Shown piece by piece: positions 57,836 to 64,000 of a stretch of 64,000 nt of DNA. This DNA comes from Hydrangea macrophylla (lineage: Eukaryota; Streptophyta; Magnoliopsida; Cornales; Hydrangeaceae): positions 31,415,501-31,479,500 of the forward strand of contig CM066984.1 in NCBI GenBank assembly GCA_033977485.1. Reading direction: 5' to 3'. Position numbers and translations under genes: made by a program. The notes beneath the pieces are model-generated. The model made no database searches, was not told where the DNA came from, and saw only the letters and a list, made by a program, of their open reading frames with translations. How positions within the stretch are numbered: the stretch's first letter is position 1; every line of letters starts with the position of its first letter.

Positions 57836-58128
57836 CTTCTTTAGATTCTGGCAGTGAACCTCCAAAATCTATTAGGGTGTGTTTGGATCATTTTAAAATG
57901 TCCAAAACACATAAAACATTGCATCTAAGCTATCGAGTATGTTTGAGACTCACCGAATGTTGTTAAGGGCATGTTTGGAAAATGTAAAGCTTTAAGCTTT
58001 TTCTCCGATGCCCTATTTTCTCTCTCTCTCTCTCTCTCTACTTCTCTCTGTCTTTATCTCTCCTCTGCTTCTTTCTCTGTTCTCCTTCTTCTTCTTCTTC
58101 TTCTTCTTCTTATTCTCTCTCTAACTGA

Positions 58129-58138
58129 GTATATATAG
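58129..58138 (-). promoter_or_regulatory. TATA-like box of gypsy A LTR
   Basis: Minus-strand CTATATATAC between the two palindrome clusters, upstream of the CT-rich tract in transcription direction. Confidence 0.45.
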
Positions 58139-58579
58139 ATAGAGTGTGTGTGTATGTGTGTGTATATATGTATGGATGTGTACGCTATATAATCCTTAGA
58201 TAAAACAAAACCCATACACATAATTCAGTAACATATATATAGGGGAGAGGGTGTGCAAGGTGGCATGTCCAGCACAACTGAAGATAAGATTTGCAGACAC
58301 GTTCAACCAATTGAAGAATCTTCGATTGCTTAAGAGCAAATCAGCCAGGTTCGATCGATTGAAACTAGTTCAATCGATCAAGAAAAGGAACCACGTCATA
58401 AATGTATGTCGGCAGGGTTTCGATTGCTTGAAAAGGGTTTGATCGCTTGAACAAATAACTTCTCGATCGCTTGAAACAACTTCGATCGATTGAAAGTGAA
58501 ACTTCAAGCATGGAGAAAGTATTTATATATAATCTTATGTATTATTATACACTTCAAAAATATAGGTTATTACAAGTTC

Positions 58580-61376
58580 ATATCAAGGGGCTTCAATTGT
58601 CGCGATCTATAATTTATTACCTTTCTGTCCTGTATGAGAACATATCCCACTCCTTGGTGTAATGCGTCGCTATAAATGGTGAATTGCCGATCGCTCTTGG
58701 GTATCACAAGCACTAGCGCCGAGGTCAATCTTTCTTTTAATTCTTAGAATACAAGTTCATGCTTGTTCCCCCATTTAAACTTCAAATCCTTCTTCATTAA
58801 TCCAAAAAATGGAGCTATAATCTTGGAGAATCCTTCCACAAATCTCCGATAGAATCTAGCTAAACCAAGAAAACTACTGACTTCCATTGTGGTGTTTGGT
58901 CTATTCCAATCCAAGACAGCATTTGTCTTTGACAAGTCTATGGCTATTCCATCTTATGAGACGACATGTCCCAAAAATTTAATTTCCTATAGCTAGAATT
59001 CATACTTGTTGAACTTCACATACAAGCGGTTGTCTTGTAGGGTCTATAGTGCAATCTTCACATATCCTTCCCTTAGTCTTTGAATAGTTTAGAATTTTGT
59101 CAATTAATGAAATAATGAACTAGTCTAGAGAAGATCTAAATGCTCTATTCATTAAGTCCATAAATATTGTTGGGGCATTGGTTAATCCTAAAGGCATAAT
59201 CTAGAAATCATAATGACCGTACCTTGTTCTGAAAGTAGTCTTTGAAATATCTTCAAATCGAATAACTAGTTGGTGATATCCTGAAAGTATATCAACCTTT
59301 GAGAAAGTTATTGCTCTTTGTAGTTGATCAAACAGGTCTTCAATTCTAGGGAGTGGATACTTATTCTTAATCATAACCTTATTGAGTTCCCTATAGTCAA
59401 TACAAAGTCGTCGTATTCCATACTTCTTCTTAACAAATAACATTGGCGCTCTCCAAGGTGATGTGCTTGGTCGAACAAACTTGAGATCCTCTAACCCCTA
59501 CACTTGCTTCGTTAATTCTTGCATCTCTATTGGTGCCATTTGATACGGATTCTTTGATAATGGTTAAGTGTCAGGCACTATATTGATCCAAAAGTCAATC
59601 TCTCAGACTATAGGAATCTGTGCAATAATGAATTCTAAACTTAAGCTTTCAATAGATGTTAGACAGCTGGTGAGGAAATCATCACTAGAGGGGTTGCACT
59701 GGAAATTGAAAGACTGACTTCCAGGTACTAAAAAGGTAAACATCTTATTGGCATTATCCAAATTAGCACAATACTTCATGAGCCAGTCGATTCCTAAGAT
59801 GGTGTCAAATTCCTTCATTGACAGGACGATTAGATCTGTAGGAAGATTTCTATCCTCAAGGGTTAAGGTACAGTCCTTGCACACTTTTTTCCTAATCTCA
59901 CAATCACTCCCAAAGGTTTTACTGCGTCTAAGGCTACATCAAGCACCTTGGATACTAAACCCAATTGTTAACAATTCTAATTTTAATAAACGAATTCAAA
60001 GCACCAGTATCAAATAGAACTTTAACTCAACTACTAAACAAGGTAATGGTATCTTCTATGTTCTACTGCTCGACTTCGTCAAATCCCACATCCACTGGGA
60101 TGATTGCATTTACTAGGCCCTGAGTAGCTAGTCCATTATATCCTCTAGTGGTTGCTTTGCAGTTCCTACTCATATGGTTGCGCTTACAACAGTTATAGCA
60201 GATGACTTTTGCCAAATTAAAACTCCTAGGTGCTTGGTAGTCCTTAGCCAAATAACCAGGCTTTCCATAATTGAAACATCCACTATTATTGCCTCTAGTG
60301 GTAGCAACTAGTCCTCGTGGGGGAGGTGCTTGGGTTACCGTCTTTTGGCTAGGAGGAAACGTTGTTTGTGGCTTTTTCTCACCAGTCCAATTGTACTTAT
60401 TCCCTTGGAACTGCATCAAAGGTCTCGATCCTTGGTTACTTCTTGGTGTTGGTCGATTCCCAAAATGTCTTTGTTCTCAACCGTTTATATCCTCATGGCC
60501 AATTGCCATTCCTACCATAGCCATGAAAGTTTGGCCTTGATGATTTAGAGTCATACTTTGAAATGGTAGCACGAGACCTTGATGATATTGTTGGTTCTTC
60601 TTCTCCGAAGTATCGATCATATGAAGGCAAAATAGGACAACCGTTCAAACTGTACCATACTCTCACGGTCTGGTTTCCCTAAGTCAGCATAATGAATTCT
60701 CTCTCTTTCTTGCTTTTCTCCATCTATGAAAATTAGTTCTCGAGAAATAGCCCTTTAAATGTATTCTAAGGCATTCTCCTCATAGCTTCCTCTCCTATGG
60801 TTGCCTTTTTCGATTCCCACCAATCGGCTACTACATAAGTTAATTGGAATGTGCTTCTCTATCTCATTAAATCCCAAGGTGTCGAAGATTGCTTCCATTT
60901 CCCAGAGCCACTATTTCACTCTCCATGGCTCGGCATCCCCGTCGAACTTCTCAGGATAAAATTGATGAAAACTCTTAACTACTCGATCTTCTACTTGTCT
61001 TGGGAGCGATTCGTGGTTATTGCTATTGATGTTTGTATTGATGTTGCTGATGCGCTCCATCCTTTTCACAGAGGCTTCAGACATGCCAGTTAGATTAGCA
61101 GATGGGAGTGTACCCTCAATCTGTTCAAGACGATTCCAGGTAGATCTCATTGCCATCTATTCATCGCAATTGGGTACCTATATGGAAAGTAGTACACAAT
61201 AGATTATGCTGACTATGATTATTGTCACATTACTAGAAAGAGAAAATTCCATTCGAATACTTCAAAACATTTATTTAGAGTCAACCCTTATCTCAAGGAG
61301 TATTAAGGTTCAAAACTCAAGAAGTGTTGGACAATCGGTGAGCGCGACTACAAAATCTACCTCTAATACCAAATTT
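58580..61376 (-). pseudogene. Gypsy C gag-pol, decayed and truncated
   Basis: Minus strand. From right: Gag (from about 61156; FHQFYPEKFDGDAEPWRVK), two zinc knuckles (GCFNYGKPGYLAKDY with lost Cys/His residues, and CYNCCKRNHMSRNC near 60200), protease half (EFDTILGIDWLMKYCANLD, 59603-59884), RT ([40 protein letters not shown], 59201-59443), RT-RNase H connection (SFLGLARFYRRFVEGFSKI, 58744-58935) and RNase H start (FTIYSDALHQGVGYVLI, down to about 58580). It is cut at 58579 by gypsy A, so the rest of RNase H and integrase is outside or lost. Many stops. A degenerate iMet-type PBS (TGGTATTAGAGG) lies at about 61360-61371 on the minus strand. Same lineage as gypsy A. Confidence 0.8.
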
Positions 61377-61826
61377 ATGTCACACCCCAGAGCAACTAAA
61401 ATAGGGAAAACAAAATTCCTTTTTGGGTCTATAGGCTATGATGGGTGAATGTCACCGCATTGTCCGTAAACAAAGTCTAATCATCAAAGTAACAAATCAA
61501 ATGACACATTAGAAAGTTCTAAGTTCGATACATATAATCAGAGTTTAATACTAACTCACTACAAACCATAAGTAGCAGTGGATACGAAATAAAGTATTAC
61601 AGCAACACTTATCGATTACAAACTTTAACTATTACAAGAGTCTCTAGAAATAAACGTAAACTTACTACAACAAAGTGTCAGATCTTCATGTCTAGCATAT
61701 CCCTTCTCATAAGTATAGCCTTCGAAGCATAGATGTCTCCTATATTTCATATTCGGGGTGGGAACTGTACAAAGGATATCTAGGGCATAAACGCCATCAA
61801 CATACGAAAGTCGAGTGAATGTAAAT
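61377..61826 (-). repeat. Gypsy C 5' LTR, proximal part
   Basis: It starts (plus) TGTCACACCCCAGAG beside the gypsy C PBS, so it is the PBS-proximal end of its 5' LTR. After about 450 bp another LTR start of the same type appears at 61827, so this one is interrupted there. Confidence 0.65.
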
Positions 61827-64000
61827 TGTCACGCCCCAGTGCAAAGTAGGGAAAAATTAAAATTTTTGCCTTTGGACCCATAGATACGTGACTGGTTTGA
61901 GGATCATGTGCTTGTCCATATAAGAAATAACCAAGATAAAAGCAATAAAAAATAAACAGAAGCAGTAACAATAAGCATGCTGGTTCTAGGCTTACATAAT
62001 ATTAAACATAATTATTCTTAAATCTATCATTACAAACCACAGAAAAGAAAAGGAAAGATAATATTATCCCAGGCGTAAAGCCCTACAACATAGAAATAAT
62101 AATAATAAGATCGGCATCTAGTGCCTCGACTAATAACAAAGGATAAATAAACAAAGTCTTATCTTCTATCAGCTAGCTCGCAAACTCGTATCCTTCCTCG
62201 GAATACTCCTCATCTGGGTAATCTACCTCGGCATAATCTGGATGTTTGATTGTCCAGGACATGAAATACGTTAGCTTTACTGCAAGCTGGGCGAGTAAAC
62301 CTACTACACTGAACAGGCTCAAAACATACTTGTTAATCCGTTAAGAAAGTAAGCGTTCCATTTTCTCTTCCTTTATGAAAACATGACTTTAAATCTTGAT
62401 CATTCTAATCTCAAGGTAAATCGTACATTCAGGAAATGTTCAATGATATTACTCGGATCTTTGAAACATCGCTAACATCAATTGGCTGATCACTTTGGAC
62501 TACTAGTCCAATCTTTACAACTTAACACTTTACTTTGAACCACAAGTTCAATATTTACAACTCGACTCTTTGGATCACTGAGCAAATCTTTGGACCACAG
62601 GCCCAATCTCTTACTGACTCGACTCTTGCCTACATTCAGTACGGATGTCGTCGGCCTAGAATATCACTATATTTTGGTCATGGGTTACAATCTTGTTATA
62701 TTTCCCCAACTGGCCACTTGCTTGACATCTGCCTTAAGGCCCCATTACTTGGTAATCCCAATCTTATTCCATTTGGCCTTGGTTAATTCGTTATCTCACC
62801 CCAATTGGCCACATACTTGACATCAGTCCATCGACTATTAACCATCATAACAACTGACCCGAGACTCTTTACTCTTTCTCCGACTGACTATACAAATGTA
62901 ACACAAGTACTAGATCGAAGGATGCGAACATCTTGTTATTCATGTTATCGCATCTTGTGCATCATTAACAACTAATGTGCATGGTACAAGTTGTTAAAGC
63001 ACATTATTCTCGGAGTCACGTACTTAAGTACATCACAATACCGTTCACGTCATTCTTGTGGTTCTTGCACGTTGTATGTAAAAATTGTGTCAAGTTAATC
63101 ATATTACTATGTTAAGAAAATATGCCATTTTCTTTATAAAAAGTGTTCAAAGTACTAAAGTACTACATCAATAGCATAAGGTATAGAATATAGTAAGTAC
63201 ACACAAGCATATATATATCAAGTACAACCCAAGGTACAACTATTGTAGCTCATGGTACCACCATTTATAACATAGGCCACCTTAGATATGCATACAATAA
63301 ACTAATCTTTTAAACTCTGTTGAACTTGAGCGCTCAGGCCTCTCCAGTGTTTGTACCTGGCCTGCTCATTAGGCTCGAGCGCTCGCGCCTAGTCCAAGTG
63401 CTCGGGTTTAGCAGTTTCAAACAGTGATAATTTTAGTAACTCATATTTCCAAGCTTTGATCTTCATTCATGTTACATGCATGGCTCTAGATTATTAATAT
63501 AACTTAAACAACCATATTTATAAGGGAGCAAGAGTACTTACCAAAGATCTAGATGATCTAGATGATGAAAAGTGAAGAAATAAGTGTGTGTGTAGCCTTG
63601 ATCTTCAAGAACTCCTCAACATCAAGCTTCCATGCAACTTCAAGGGTGTTGATCCTTCAAAGGCCTTCTTGATTCTCCTTGAACATCACTTCTAGAACTT
63701 TATAATAGTGGTGATACATGTGTGTGTGTGTGTATGGATCATAAAATAGAAGCCATACAAGGTGTCTTTATGTAGAAAATGTGTGTGTGGGAGTATGAAC
63801 TCCCAAATCTCTCTCTCAAAGACACTCTCTGGAAAATAGAGTTTTCAATGCCCAAAATGCTGGGAAATGCTGGCATTTATAGACTTTATTAGACCCAGGG
63901 ACAAAACAGTCATTTTACCCATTTTTAAGCTCGAGCGCTCCCAAGGTCCGAGCGCTCGGGCTTCTTGGTTCAGAAATCCTTCTTTTGTTTTGAAGGTTCA
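61827..64000 (-). mobile_element. Further LTR (element D), runs off the window
   Basis: It begins (plus) TGTCACGCCCCAGTG, the terminus used by this LTR group. No PBS is visible on its left, so it is probably a solo LTR or truncated copy inserted into the gypsy C LTR. On the minus strand a TATA-like CTATAAATG lies at about 63876-63884, in keeping with an LTR promoter. It has a TG microsatellite (63720-63733) and palindromic GAGCGCTC clusters (63330-63410 and 63932-63960). No coding sequence recognised; open frames at 62535-62820 overlap and have no domain. The far end is outside the window. Confidence 0.6.
63328..63412. repeat. GAGCGCTC palindrome cluster, element D LTR
   Basis: TTGAGCGCTCAGGCC, GCTCGAGCGCTCGCGCC and CCAAGTGCTCGGG recur. 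A second set, GCTCGAGCGCTCCC and CCGAGCGCTCGGGC, lies at 63932-63960. It has the same architecture as the CAATCGATTG clusters but with a different core. Confidence 0.75.

Larger units (their letters stand above)
56385..58574 (-). repeat. Gypsy A 5' LTR
   Basis: 2,190 bp. On its own (minus) strand it starts TGTAATAACC and ends GGGCGTGACA, the same end style as the gag-only element. At 58575 the sequence switches into gypsy C RNase H coding sequence, so A inserted into C; AGTTC (58575-58579) would be the TSD, whose partner is not in the window. It contains a probable hAT-like MITE (56995-57188), two palindrome clusters (57668-57835 and 58336-58492), a CT microsatellite (58019-58040) and TTC repeats (58087-58111). 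Confidence 0.82.

Noticed and set aside
1..64000. Bacterial-type operons, integrons or defence systems
   Set aside because: No Shine-Dalgarno-linked gene runs. All recognisable proteins are plant retrotransposon domains, and splice-like introns and iMet/Arg primer sites show a plant nuclear origin.

Overview
The window looks like repeat-rich plant nuclear DNA, probably from a flowering plant and plausibly heterochromatic. It is AT-rich. I found no host gene, no rRNA or tRNA gene, no satellite array and nothing prokaryotic. Almost all of it is LTR retrotransposons inserted into one another, up to four levels deep. I worked out the nesting from LTR ends, 5-bp target-site duplications (TSDs), primer-binding sites (PBS), polypurine tracts (PPT) and residual protein homology.

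Layout, oldest to youngest. A degenerate Ty3/gypsy element 'C' (58580-61376, minus) was hit by Ty3/gypsy chromovirus-type element 'A' (minus; LTR 56385-58574). A now survives as three pieces: 55871-56384, 30657-35757 and 2149-2460. A was split by two insertions. One is a 28-kb Tat-lineage Ty3/gypsy element (2461-30656, minus, TSD GCACG). The other is a Ty1/copia element (35758-55870, minus, TSD GGATC/GGATT). The Tat element carries a young gag-only LTR element (11625-19382, plus, TSD TTTGA). The copia element carries a solo LTR (41445-44652, plus, TSD CACTG). Its 5' LTR also carries a young, nearly complete gypsy 'B' (46056-54966, plus, TSD ATATG). A further LTR begins at 61827 and leaves the window. 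The left 2.1 kb appears to be yet another element's 3' end.

The only clean long reading frames belong to the two young insertions. They are the gag of the gag-only element (14641-15783) and the gag-pol of gypsy B (48321-52888), which is broken by just two stops and one frameshift. The gag-only element has no pol and must have moved using enzymes from another element. Its Gag resembles that of element A, so an A-like family is a plausible helper.

The Tat element is the most unusual part. Besides gag, protease, RT, RNase H, a second RNase H and integrase on the minus strand, it carries on the opposite strand a decayed multi-exon gene with plant-mobile-domain features and GT-AG introns (7175-9936). 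A second antisense gene-like remnant follows (10570-11480). It also has a 43-bp tandem array, a perfect 56-bp inverted repeat, clusters of GGCACTC/GAGTGCC hairpins, and a primer-binding region that extends over about 50 nt of a tRNA-Arg 3' half.

A cross-family theme is that most LTR families here carry clusters of short palindromes built on one plan (CAATCGATTG, CAGTCGACTG, GAGCGCTC and relatives), although the elements belong to different families. I consider this the best candidate for something undescribed.
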